DNA from: G942493275 sp942493275
Lineage (GTDB): Bacteria; Actinomycetota; Coriobacteriia; Anaerosomatales; PHET01
Assembly: GCA_942493275.1 (NCBI GenBank)
Contig: OW818687.1
Coordinates: forward strand, 1,178,001 to 1,242,000
Length of the DNA: 64,000 bases
Direction: 5' to 3'
In this document: piece after piece, positions 34,495 to 42,312 of the stretch
How positions within the stretch are numbered: position 1 is the first letter of the stretch
How the letters are laid out: the number at the start of each line of letters is the position of its first letter
The notes under the pieces: generated by a model
The model's input: the letters and a program-made list of their open reading frames with translations, nothing else
Databases searched by the model: none
What the model was told of the DNA's origin: nothing
Program-made: the position numbers and the translations under genes

Positions 34495-35865
34495 GTGTTC
34501 TCGGAACGACTGCTCACGCGCGTCATGCGCCGCGCCAACGACCAGACCCTGCAGCTGAAGCCGTACGCGGAGTCGCGGCTGCCCGGTCCCCGCGAGGGTC
34601 GCGAGTACCTGCTCTACGTGCACGTGCCGTTCTGCACGCGCCTGTGTCCGTACTGCTCGTTCAACCGCTTCCCGTTCAACGAGAGCCGCACGCGCGAGTA
34701 CTTCAAGCGCCTGAGGGCCGAGATGCGCATGGTCGCCGATCAGGGTTTCGACGCGACCTCGATGTACGTCGGCGGCGGCACCCCCACGGTCATCGTCGAG
34801 GAGCTGTGCGAGACCATCGACCTGGCCAAGGAGCTCTTCTCGATCCGGGAGGTCTCCTCGGAGACGAATCCCGATCATCTGATCCCCGAGGTCGTCGACC
34901 ACCTGGTGAACCGCGTCGACCGCTTCAGCGTGGGCGTCCAGAGCTTCGACAACGGTCTGCTCAAGCAGATGGAGCGCTACGACAAGTACGGCTCCGGCGA
35001 AGAGATCCTCGAGCGACTCAAGTGGGTCGCCGGCCGGTTCCACTCGCTCAACGTCGATATGATCTTCAACTTCCCGAGTCAGACCGAGGAGATGCTGCTC
35101 CGCGACATCGAGATGATCAAGGCGTCGGGCACCAACCAGACAACCTTCTACCCGCTGATGGCGTCCCCTGCCGTTGAGGCCTCGTTGAAGGCCACCATCG
35201 GCAAGGTCGACTACGCTCGGGAGGCTCGCTACTACGAGATGCTCAGCGAGGGTCTCTCGGGCAGCTTCGAACCGGCGAGCTCGTGGACGTTCTCGAGCAC
35301 CGGCGGCGGGATGATCGACGAGTACATCGTCGACTACGAGGACTACATCGGGATCGGGTCGGGTGCCTTCAGCTTCCTCGACGGGGCGCTCTACGTGAAC
35401 ACGTTCTCGCTCGCCGAGTACCAGGAACGCCTCGACTCCGGCATGACGAGCGTGACGCAGTCGCGCGTGTTCGGCCCCAAGGACAAGATGCGCTACCGGT
35501 TCCTGATGTCGCTGTTCGGGATGACGCTCGACAAGCGCAAGTTCCGCGAGGACTTCGGCGTCGACATCGAGCACGGGCTGGCCGTCGAGATCGCGTTCAT
35601 GCGCTCGGTGGGCGCCTTCGAGCGTGACGATGGCGACGTGCTGACGCTCACCATGAAGGGCCGCTACCTGCTCGTCGCGATGATGCGGCAGTTCTTCATC
35701 GGCGTGAACAACCTGAGGGACCAGGCGCGCCAGGGCCTGAGCGGTGGCGAGCGGGAGCTGCTGTTCGGCGACGGGGATCAGTGCGCCCGCACCCGGACTG
35801 CCTCCCCGCTGCAGGCAGCCGAGGAACTCACCGATGCGGCGAAGGATTTGGGCGCGCCGCGCTAG
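34495..35865 (+). CDS. Radical-SAM coproporphyrinogen III oxidase-family protein
   Basis: A 456-residue radical-SAM protein of the HemN/HemW family. The cluster motif is CTRLCPYC (Cys47, Cys51, Cys54), followed by MYVGGGTPTVIVEEL, SSETNPDHL and FSVGVQSFDNGLLKQM, all characteristic of the family. The C-terminal domain (about 340-430) corresponds to the HemN winged-helix part. It may act in porphyrin metabolism or as a haem-trafficking protein; true HemN cannot be told from HemW-like paralogues by eye. GTG at 34495, 11 nt after the purD stop. Confidence 0.82.
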   Translation: MFSERLLTRVMRRANDQTLQLKPYAESRLPGPREGREYLLYVHVPFCTRLCPYCSFNRFPFNESRTREYFKRLRAEMRMVADQGFDATSMYVGGGTPTVIVEELCETIDLAKELFSIREVSSETNPDHLIPEVVDHLVNRVDRFSVGVQSFDNGLLKQMERYDKYGSGEEILERLKWVAGRFHSLNVDMIFNFPSQTEEMLLRDIEMIKASGTNQTTFYPLMASPAVEASLKATIGKVDYAREARYYEMLSEGLSGSFEPASSWTFSSTGGGMIDEYIVDYEDYIGIGSGAFSFLDGALYVNTFSLAEYQERLDSGMTSVTQSRVFGPKDKMRYRFLMSLFGMTLDKRKFREDFGVDIEHGLAVEIAFMRSVGAFERDDGDVLTLTMKGRYLLVAMMRQFFIGVNNLRDQARQGLSGGERELLFGDGDQCARTRTASPLQAAEELTDAAKDLGAPR

Positions 35866-35938
35866 ACCGATACACTACCCGCAACAGACCCGCAGGACCC
35901 GAGCGCACGTGCGCTCGCCGACACCGCCGGAGGCACCG

Positions 35939-36400
35939 ATGGCCGATACGCCGCTCGTTGGGATCGTGATGGGCTCGAAGTCCGACCTCGACGTCATGCA
36001 GAAGTGCGCCGACAGGCTCACCGAGATGGGCGTTCCTTTCGAGCTGCTGGTCGCCTCGGCGCACCGCAACCCCGACCGCGTGCACGAGTGGGCGTCGACC
36101 GCAGCCGACCGCGGCGTCAAGGTCATCATCGCCGCCGCCGGCAAGGCCGCGCATCTCGGCGGCGTGGTAGCAGCGTTCACGCCGCTCCCCGTCATCACCG
36201 TGCCGATGAAGACGAGCGACCTCGGCGGGCTCGACTCTCTGCTGTCGATGGTGCAGATGCCCACCGGAGTCCCCGTCGCGTGCGTCGCCATCAACGGTGC
36301 CGATAATGCTGCGATCCTCGCCTGCCAGATGCTCGGCACGTCGCTTCCGGAGTATCGCGACAAGGTCGTTGCGCTCAAGAGGGCCATGGCTGAGGCGTAG
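35939..36400 (+). CDS. purE: N5-carboxyaminoimidazole ribonucleotide mutase
   Basis: A 153-residue class I PurE. GIVMGSKSDLDVM at the N-terminus, VASAHRNPDRV with the catalytic His, AAAGKAAHLGGVVAAFT and DSLLSMVQMPTGVPVA are all present. It rearranges N5-CAIR to CAIR in purine synthesis and needs a PurK, which is not in the window. CCGGAGG lies 5 nt before the ATG. Confidence 0.96.
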   Translation: MADTPLVGIVMGSKSDLDVMQKCADRLTEMGVPFELLVASAHRNPDRVHEWASTAADRGVKVIIAAAGKAAHLGGVVAAFTPLPVITVPMKTSDLGGLDSLLSMVQMPTGVPVACVAINGADNAAILACQMLGTSLPEYRDKVVALKRAMAEA

Positions 36401-36442
36401 CGTCACCACTACTGAGTCGCGCTGGCGCGGAGCTTGCATCTT

Positions 36443-36462
36443 CGCGGGTACTAACACCCGCG
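36443..36462 (+). promoter_or_regulatory. Hairpin next to the msrA ribosome-binding site
   Basis: CGCGGGT (36443-36449), loop ACTAAC and ACCCGCG (36456-36462) form a perfect stem whose 3' arm touches the GAGGAGG Shine-Dalgarno of msrA. It could be a weak purE terminator or an element that limits msrA translation. Confidence 0.45.
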
Positions 36463-36474
36463 AGGAGGCTTTCG

Positions 36475-37101
36475 ATGATTCTGCCGTTCCGCCGGCACGA
36501 GCCGGACGAGCATCAGCACGACGCCGCGCAAGCCGTGTCACTCGATGCCCTCGTGCCTGCGCATCTCTCGACCGCAACCTTCGCCAACGGTTGATTCTGG
36601 ACTCCTGACGCCCGGTTCGGGCTCGTCAAGGGTGTGTGGCGCACGCGAGTCGGTTACGCCGGCGGCGTGAAGGAGTCTCCGACCTACTACTCGATGGGGG
36701 ATCACACCGAGAGCTTCCAGGTGGACTACGACCCGTCGGTCATCTCCTACGAGGAACTGCTCGAGATGTTCTGGGAGTCGCACGATCCCTCGCGCCCGGC
36801 CTATAAGACGCAGTACGCGTCGCTGATTCTCGCCCACGACGACGACCAGCTCGCCGCCGCGCGTGCGAGTGCCGCCCGATACGAGGCGCGCACCGGCCGT
36901 CACGTGGCGACCCGCATCGACCGGCTCGGCACGTTCTGGCTCGCCGAGGACTACCACCAAAAGTACTACCTGCGCCAGGATCGCACGATGATGTCTGAGT
37001 TCCGTGCGAGGTTCGGCGACGACGAGGCCGCGCTGCGCGAGAGTACCGACGCAGCGAGGGCGAACGCGCAGGCCGGCGGGATGGGGTCGTGTCGGCTCTA
37101 G
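36475..37101 (+). CDS. msrA: Selenoprotein methionine sulfoxide reductase A (in-frame TGA = Sec40)
   Basis: MsrA reduces the S-form of methionine sulfoxide. The ATG at 36475 has a perfect GAGGAGG 6 nt upstream and gives 39 codons ending in STATFANG; then TGA (36592-36594), then FWTPDARFG and the complete MsrA fold (RVGYAGG, MGDHTESF, YDPSVISYEELLEMFWESHDP, AEDYHQKYYLRQ) to TAG at 37101. The TGA falls exactly on the catalytic Cys of the GCFW motif, so it is read as selenocysteine, giving 208 residues. A hairpin with a GTT loop follows at 36606-36628 as a bacterial SECIS. Cys near the C-terminus (GSCRL) would resolve the selenenic acid. Without recoding, both halves would be non-functional. Confidence 0.88.
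36606..36628 (+). promoter_or_regulatory. Candidate bacterial SECIS element of msrA
   Basis: TGACG (36606-36610) pairs with CGTCA (36624-36628) and CCCG (36611-36614) with CGGG (36618-36621), with a GTT apical loop and a bulged CT. The loop lies 20 nt after the TGA, within the spacing used by SelB-dependent SECIS hairpins, and contains the GU typical of the loop. Confidence 0.7.
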
Positions 37102-37169
37102 GCTGACTCATGGGCCACCGGGGCTCGCCCAACTTCGTGTGGGCGCGCGAGGGGTATCTATGGCTTCAC

Positions 37170-39221
37170 ATGGCTAATCACCTTGCGACAGAGACGAGCC
37201 CCTACCTGCTCCAGCACGCGTACAACCCGGTGGACTGGTACCCCTGGGGGGACGAAGCGTTCGAGCAGGCACGGATCCAGGACAAGCCCATCTTCCTCAG
37301 CGTGGGCTACTCGGCATGTCACTGGTGTCACGTGATGGAGCGCGAGAGCTTCGAGGACACGGCGACCGCGGCGCTGATGAACGAGCACTTCATCTCGGTC
37401 AAGGTGGATCGCGAGGAGCGGCCCGATGTGGACGCCATCTATATGAGGGCCGTCCAGGCGATGACCGACCACGGTGGCTGGCCGATGAGCGTGTTCCTCA
37501 CGCCGGAAGGGAGGCCCTTCTACGGCGGCACCTACTTTCCGGACAGCTCGCGTATGGGGATGCCCTCCTTCACTCAGGTGCTGGAACGCATCTCAGAGCT
37601 GTGGCGGACCGAGCGCGATGAGGTCTGTGCCGCCGGTTCTCGGTTGTCGGCGGCGATCGCTCATAGTGAGGGTGTGACCGCAGCCGCATCGGACCGAGCC
37701 CTGCACACTGACGTGCTGGATGAGGCCGTTCGCGGCCTGTCCGCATCGTTCGATCGCGTGAACGGTGGATGGGGCGGCGCGCCCAAGTTCCCTCAAGCAG
37801 CGGTCATCGAGTTCGTTCTACGCAGGCACGTGGCCGCCGGCGACTCGTCCCTCCTGGCCATGGTCACGCAGACGCTGGACGCGATGGCACGTGGAGGCAT
37901 CTACGACCAGCTGGGCGGCGGCTTCCATCGCTACGCAACCGATGCGACGTGGCTCGTGCCCCACTTCGAGAAGATGCTCTACGACAACGCACAGCTTGCG
38001 CGCCTCTACCTTCACGCCTGGCAGGTCACCGGTGGTGAGAGCTACCGGCGCATCACCGAAGAGACGCTCGACTACGCAGTCCGCGAGATGCTCGACGCGA
38101 GTGGCGGCTTCTATTCCGCGCAGGACGCCGACTCCGAGGGCGAAGAGGGGCGCTTCTTCGTCTGGACATGGGACCAGGTGGTGCGAGCTTTGGAGGGTGG
38201 CTCTGACCATCGTGCCGGTGATGCACAACTGTTCTGTGCGGCCTATGGGGTGACGCGCCACGGCAACTTCGATGGCACGAACGTCTTGTCAGTGGCCAAG
38301 TCGCCTGCCCAGCTGGCCGCCGAGTCAGGTAGGACCATCGCCGATGTTGAATCGCGGCTGGCTGTTGCCCGAGCCGTGCTGTTGGAAGCGCGGAAGGCAC
38401 GGCCTCGGCCAGACCTCGACGACAAGGTGCTGGCCAGCTGGAACGGGCTCATGCTATCTGCCCTGGCCGAGGCGGCACGGGTTCTTGGCCGAGAAGACTA
38501 CCTCCTGATCGCGGAGACGAACGCGGACTTCATACTTCGCGAGATGCTCGGTGCGGATGGCCGGCTGGCTCGCAGTTGGAAGGACGGGTCGACCAGGATC
38601 AGCGCCTATCTTGAAGACTATGCGTTCTGTGCGGAGGGGCTGTTGGAGCTCTACCAGACCACGTTCGACCCCACGTGGTTTGACGCCGCCAGAACCCTGT
38701 GCGAAGTGATCTTGGAGCGCTTCGCGGATCCAAGCGGCGGGTTCTTCGACACGAGCGACGACCACGAGGCGCTGCTGTTTCGACCCAAAGAGACCCAAGA
38801 CGGAGCCATGCCTTCGGGCGGCGCGGTTACCGCTGGGGTACTGGCCAGACTCGGAGCGCTCACCGGCGATTCGCGCTTCCTCAAGGCTGCCGAGGGAGGC
38901 ATCGGCGCGGTCGGCCATCTTCTCCGCCGGGCGCCGCTGGGGTTTGCCGCGTGGCTGTCGGCGCTCGATCTGATGATGGCCCCGCCAGACGAGCTCGCGA
39001 TCGTCGGGCCCGAACCGATGCCGCTGCTTGCTGTGGCCCGGGCGAGGTACCGCCCGAACCTGGTCGTCGCCGTGAAGGCAGAGGACGAGGGCGGCAGTCT
39101 CGGACTGTTCGAGGGGCGGGGCACCTTGAACGGGCTAACCACCGCCTATCTCTGCCGTCACTCGGTTTGCGAGGCCCCGATCACAACACCGGAGGAACTC
39201 GCCGCGCGTCTGAATCGGTGA
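37170..39221 (+). CDS. DUF255 thioredoxin-fold protein (YyaL/SPATA20-like)
   Basis: A 683-residue protein with an N-terminal thioredoxin-like domain and a C-terminal glycoside-hydrolase-like alpha-barrel, the layout of the YyaL family. NHLATETSPYLLQHAYNPVD is the conserved opening; GYSACHWCHVMERESF holds the CxxC (Cys50, Cys53); GGWPMSVFLTPEGRPFYGG and HFEKMLYDNAQLARLYL follow. The family role is not settled. ATG at 37170 is chosen because the family begins there; the SD is weak, and an overlapping mini-frame (ATG at 37159, stop overlapping this start) could couple translation. It lies 68 nt after msrA. Confidence 0.85.
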   Translation: MANHLATETSPYLLQHAYNPVDWYPWGDEAFEQARIQDKPIFLSVGYSACHWCHVMERESFEDTATAALMNEHFISVKVDREERPDVDAIYMRAVQAMTDHGGWPMSVFLTPEGRPFYGGTYFPDSSRMGMPSFTQVLERISELWRTERDEVCAAGSRLSAAIAHSEGVTAAASDRALHTDVLDEAVRGLSASFDRVNGGWGGAPKFPQAAVIEFVLRRHVAAGDSSLLAMVTQTLDAMARGGIYDQLGGGFHRYATDATWLVPHFEKMLYDNAQLARLYLHAWQVTGGESYRRITEETLDYAVREMLDASGGFYSAQDADSEGEEGRFFVWTWDQVVRALEGGSDHRAGDAQLFCAAYGVTRHGNFDGTNVLSVAKSPAQLAAESGRTIADVESRLAVARAVLLEARKARPRPDLDDKVLASWNGLMLSALAEAARVLGREDYLLIAETNADFILREMLGADGRLARSWKDGSTRISAYLEDYAFCAEGLLELYQTTFDPTWFDAARTLCEVILERFADPSGGFFDTSDDHEALLFRPKETQDGAMPSGGAVTAGVLARLGALTGDSRFLKAAEGGIGAVGHLLRRAPLGFAAWLSALDLMMAPPDELAIVGPEPMPLLAVARARYRPNLVVAVKAEDEGGSLGLFEGRGTLNGLTTAYLCRHSVCEAPITTPEELAARLNR

Positions 39222-39227
39222 CGGCGG

Positions 39228-40964
39228 TCATCGCGCGCGTGCCTGGTCCGCCGCGCCCATCCGCAGAAGCGCCTCGTCCAGCGTCGGCACCAGCTCGACG
39301 GCACCACTTTCTCCGAGACCGGCCGCTTGGGCGGCGCGCATCGGTTGCGGCTGCAGATCGGCGACCAGCACGCGGATGCCGCGCGCTTCGCACTCCTCGG
39401 CGAAGCGTTCGAACGCGCTGACGCCGCCCGCGTCGAGGAGAGTGATCCCGTCGGCGTAGATGATGAGGTTGCCGTTGTCGGGCGTCTCGAAGAGGAGCTG
39501 GCTGAGGACCCGCTCGGCGGCCGCGAAGAACATGGCACCGGTGACCTTCACGACGCGCCAGCCCTCAGGAGCGCTGCCCCCGGAGTACCGCTCGGACCCG
39601 GTGACGTCGCGGACTTGGGTGAATCGGGCGATGTCGCGCATGAACAGGAACGCCGCGAGGACCATGCCCACCGCAATCGCGATGACCATGTCGAACGCCA
39701 CCGTCAGCGCGAAGCAGGTCACGAACACCATCCGGTCCCGCCGAGACGAGCGGCGCAGCAGCACCAGTGCCTGAGGCGCCTCGCTCATCCGCCACGCGAC
39801 AACGAGCAGGATCGCCGCCATCGACGCCATCGGGACGTAGCCCAGCGCCGGCGCGAGCGCCAGCACGCCGATGACCACGAACACCGAGTGGAACGTCGCG
39901 GAGAGCGGCGTCCGCGCGCCTGCTGTCACGTTGGCCGCCGAGCGGGCGATGGCCGCGGTCGAGGGAATGCCGCCGAAGAAGGGCGCGACGATGTTGGCCA
40001 GACCCTGGCCCACCAGCTCCCCGTTCGAGTGGTGGCGGGTGCCCGTCGACCGGTCGAGGATCACCGCGCACAGTAGCGATTCGATCGCGCCGAGTAGCGC
40101 GATGGACACGGCGGCGGGGAGCAGGTCACGCATCGTGTCGATGTTGAGGGCGAATGAGCCGCCCACAGGGCCCGGCAGGTTCCACGGCAGTGCGAAGCCG
40201 GCCAGGGAACGCGGGATGCCCGGGACGGTCTGACCGCCGATGACTGCGCTGAATCGCGACGCGATCGTGTCCACGGGGTGTCCGCTGTTGGCCAGGGCAA
40301 TCGCGACGAGCGCGCCGATGACGACCGCAGGCGCGTAACCCGGGATTATCAGGCGCTTCTGCGGCCAGAGGAGGATCACCGCGAGTGAGGTGATCCCGAC
40401 GATGGTGGTGGGCCATGAGATCTGGGGCACGGCCGAGGCGAGCGCGCCCACCTTCTCAAGCGTGTGCTCGGGCATCTCGGTGAGTCCAAGGCCGAAGAAG
40501 TCGTTGATCTGCAGGATCGCGATGACGAGCGCGATACCCGTGGTGAAACCCACGGTGACGGGCTCGGGCACGTACTCGATGAGGCGGCCCATCTTCGTCG
40601 CCCCGAGCACGACCAACATCACGCCGGCCATGAGTCCGGCGGTCGCCAGGCCGGCCATCCCGTAGCGCGCCGTTATCGGAGCGAGGATCACGACGAATGC
40701 GGCGGTCGGGCCCGAGACGCTGAAGCGGGATCCGCCGGTCAGCGCCGCCACGATGCCCGCGATGATCGCCGAGTAGAGTCCGTACTGCGGTGGCACGCCT
40801 GCGGCGATGGCGAGCGCCATTGCCAGCGGGATGGCCACGATGGCGACGGTGAGTCCCGCGAGCGCGTCTGCGCGCAGCGCAAGCCAGGAGTACGGCTCAG
40901 CGCGCAGTGTGTCGCGAAGCGCGCTGGCCACGCGGACGGTGGTGAGGTGGGAACGATGCGGCAC
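39228..40964 (-). CDS. SulP-family anion permease with STAS domain
   Basis: A 578-residue SLC26/SulP carrier: about twelve to fourteen helices, the GVPPQYGLYSAIIAGI and GGSRFSVSGPTAAFVVI motifs near the N-terminus, and a cytoplasmic STAS domain (about 460-565, NLIIYADGITLLDAGGVSAF). Family members move sulfate, bicarbonate or dicarboxylates; the substrate cannot be assigned. GTG at 40964 is chosen because a promoter with -10 TACAAT (41008-41003) lies between it and the earlier in-frame ATGs, which would be upstream of the transcript start. Confidence 0.85.
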   Translation of the reverse strand: MPHRSHLTTVRVASALRDTLRAEPYSWLALRADALAGLTVAIVAIPLAMALAIAAGVPPQYGLYSAIIAGIVAALTGGSRFSVSGPTAAFVVILAPITARYGMAGLATAGLMAGVMLVVLGATKMGRLIEYVPEPVTVGFTTGIALVIAILQINDFFGLGLTEMPEHTLEKVGALASAVPQISWPTTIVGITSLAVILLWPQKRLIIPGYAPAVVIGALVAIALANSGHPVDTIASRFSAVIGGQTVPGIPRSLAGFALPWNLPGPVGGSFALNIDTMRDLLPAAVSIALLGAIESLLCAVILDRSTGTRHHSNGELVGQGLANIVAPFFGGIPSTAAIARSAANVTAGARTPLSATFHSVFVVIGVLALAPALGYVPMASMAAILLVVAWRMSEAPQALVLLRRSSRRDRMVFVTCFALTVAFDMVIAIAVGMVLAAFLFMRDIARFTQVRDVTGSERYSGGSAPEGWRVVKVTGAMFFAAAERVLSQLLFETPDNGNLIIYADGITLLDAGGVSAFERFAEECEARGIRVLVADLQPQPMRAAQAAGLGESGAVELVPTLDEALLRMGAADQARAR

Positions 40965-41002
40965 GAAAGTCAGCCCTTGCCTCGAAAGCGGGAATGGATA
41001 CC

Positions 41003-41037
41003 ATTGTAGGCGCATCGCGTATGAATTCAATTATAAT
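41003..41037. promoter_or_regulatory. Overlapping divergent promoters for SulP and RHH genes
   Basis: Minus strand: TTGAAT (41030-41025), 16-nt spacer, TACAAT (41008-41003), reading toward the SulP gene. Plus strand: TATAAT (41032-41037), reading toward the ribbon-helix-helix gene, without a clear -35. The palindrome TGAATTCA (41022-41029) sits between the two. Confidence 0.5.
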
Positions 41038-41071
41038 CCGATGCACATACTCTCTGGTGGGAGGAGCCGAG

Positions 41072-41263
41072 GTGACCCAGGAGCAGCGAACCGCACGGCT
41101 GACGGTGCTGATCGACCCCAAGAAGAAGGCCGCATTCGAGCGCCTCTGCAGGGCCGAAGACGTCACTCCGTCGCAGGTCGTCCGTCAGATGATCCGCGAG
41201 TTCATCGAGGAGCGGCTCGGTCCCGACTGGCGGGACGAGGTGCTCGGCGACTCCGGGCTGTAG
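41072..41263 (+). CDS. Ribbon-helix-helix (CopG/Arc-type) protein (63 aa)
   Basis: A 63-residue DNA-binding protein: the N-terminal strand RTARLTVLID contacts DNA in this fold, followed by PKKKAAFERLCRAEDVTPSQ and VVRQMIREFIEERL as the two helices. GTG at 41072 has GGGAGGAG upstream; the frame is open earlier but lies upstream of or across the promoter. No toxin gene is adjacent, so it is probably a transcription regulator, possibly of its own divergent promoter region. Confidence 0.75.
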   Translation: MTQEQRTARLTVLIDPKKKAAFERLCRAEDVTPSQVVRQMIREFIEERLGPDWRDEVLGDSGL

Positions 41264-41344
41264 AACCGTGGTGGCGAGCCCCCGCAACGGGTACTTCTAA
41301 CGTACAGAGGGCTCGCATCGCTCTCATGCAACGAGGAGACCGCC

Positions 41345-41761
41345 ATGCGCGACAAGATCATCAAGTCCGAGGACGAATGGCGAGACATTCTTACCGCCGA
41401 GCAGTTCCGCGTTCTTCGGCGTGCCGGGACCGAGCCCGCGTTCTCCGGTGCTCTTACCGACACGGTCGAGCCCGGCATCTACCGCTGCGCCGGCTGCCAC
41501 TCGACGCTCTTCGAGTCCGAGACCAAGTTCCACTCCGGCTGCGGTTGGCCGAGCTTCTATGCGCCGATCGCCGAGGACGCCGTCATCGAGCATCGCGACG
41601 TCAGCTTCGGGATGGTGCGGACAGAGGTTCGCTGCGCCGTGTGCGACGGGCATCTCGGCCACGTCTTCAATGACGGGCCCGAGCCGACTGGCCTGCGCTA
41701 CTGCATAAATTCTGTCTCAATCGAGTTCGAGCCCGCAGTAGGTGAAACTGACTCTGAATAG
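41345..41761 (+). CDS. msrB: Methionine sulfoxide reductase B
   Basis: A 138-residue MsrB that reduces the R-form of methionine sulfoxide, complementing MsrA 4 kb upstream. Zinc-site pairs CAGC and CAVC are present, with HSGCGWPSFYAPI and the catalytic Cys in GLRYCINSVSIEF (Cys120). Here the catalytic residue is an ordinary Cys (TGC), in contrast to the Sec of MsrA. CGAGGAG lies 7 nt before the ATG. Confidence 0.95.
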   Translation: MRDKIIKSEDEWRDILTAEQFRVLRRAGTEPAFSGALTDTVEPGIYRCAGCHSTLFESETKFHSGCGWPSFYAPIAEDAVIEHRDVSFGMVRTEVRCAVCDGHLGHVFNDGPEPTGLRYCINSVSIEFEPAVGETDSE

Positions 41762-41835
41762 GGGCTGGTGACTTGGGAGTCCGGCTGCCATTAGGCATGC
41801 GATTCGCTCTTTCGGGCTCGAGAACCACTACTCTC

Positions 41836-42213
41836 ATGGGGAGTTCGTTGAAGTATCTCGTCAACAACCGCAAGGCACTCGTCATCACCGCGATCGTTGT
41901 CACGTTCCTGGCGATCGTGGTTCCGACGTGTCGCATGGTCGGTTGCTCGATGGATATGAGCGGCGGGATGGGCTTCATGCATCCCGGCCCCGGAGTCGGG
42001 TTCTTCTCCACGTGCGGAGGCGAGATGCTGACCAGCGACGTGCCCCTTACGGTGGCGCCTGGTGGTCTTGAGACGCTTCTGCTGGCGCTGTTGGCGCTGG
42101 TCGTCGCCCTCGTGCTTTTCGCTCCGCGCGATTCGGCGGCTTACTCCCTCATCGAGGTCATCGAGCCACCGCCACCGCCCCGCGATCCTCGCGGAGAGCG
42201 CTTCAGGGTCTAA
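41836..42213 (+). CDS. Met-rich small membrane protein of copper cluster (125 aa)
   Basis: A 125-residue membrane protein not assigned to a family. A first helix (about residues 13-32) leads to a short Met/Gly/Cys-rich loop, CSMDMSGGMGFMHPGPG, then a second helix (about 75-95) and a proline-rich tail. Methionine- and cysteine-rich loops of this kind bind Cu(I) in other proteins, and the next four genes are copper-type, so a metal-binding accessory role is inferred. The start is uncertain: ATG at 41836 lacks a good SD, and in-frame starts at 41773 and 41797 are possible. Confidence 0.55.
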   Translation: MGSSLKYLVNNRKALVITAIVVTFLAIVVPTCRMVGCSMDMSGGMGFMHPGPGVGFFSTCGGEMLTSDVPLTVAPGGLETLLLALLALVVALVLFAPRDSAAYSLIEVIEPPPPPRDPRGERFRV

Positions 42214-42312
42214 TACACTCCATCGTGACCGTGCGACCGCATGCTTTCGCGTGCGCTCGTACGGGTAGTTACCGTGCGCACATGCGCATCCGGACTTCAC
42301 GAGGAGTAGTAC

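Noticed and set aside
36475..36594. msrA as a pseudogene with a nonsense mutation
   Set aside because: A random stop falling exactly on the Cys codon of the catalytic motif with a SECIS-like hairpin at the right distance and otherwise intact reading frame is much less likely than recoding. It remains possible until sel genes are found.
36634..37101. A shorter msrA starting at an internal GTG after the TGA
   Set aside because: It would lack the catalytic residue and FW motif and has no ribosome-binding site, whereas the upstream ATG has a perfect one and in-frame MsrA sequence before the TGA.
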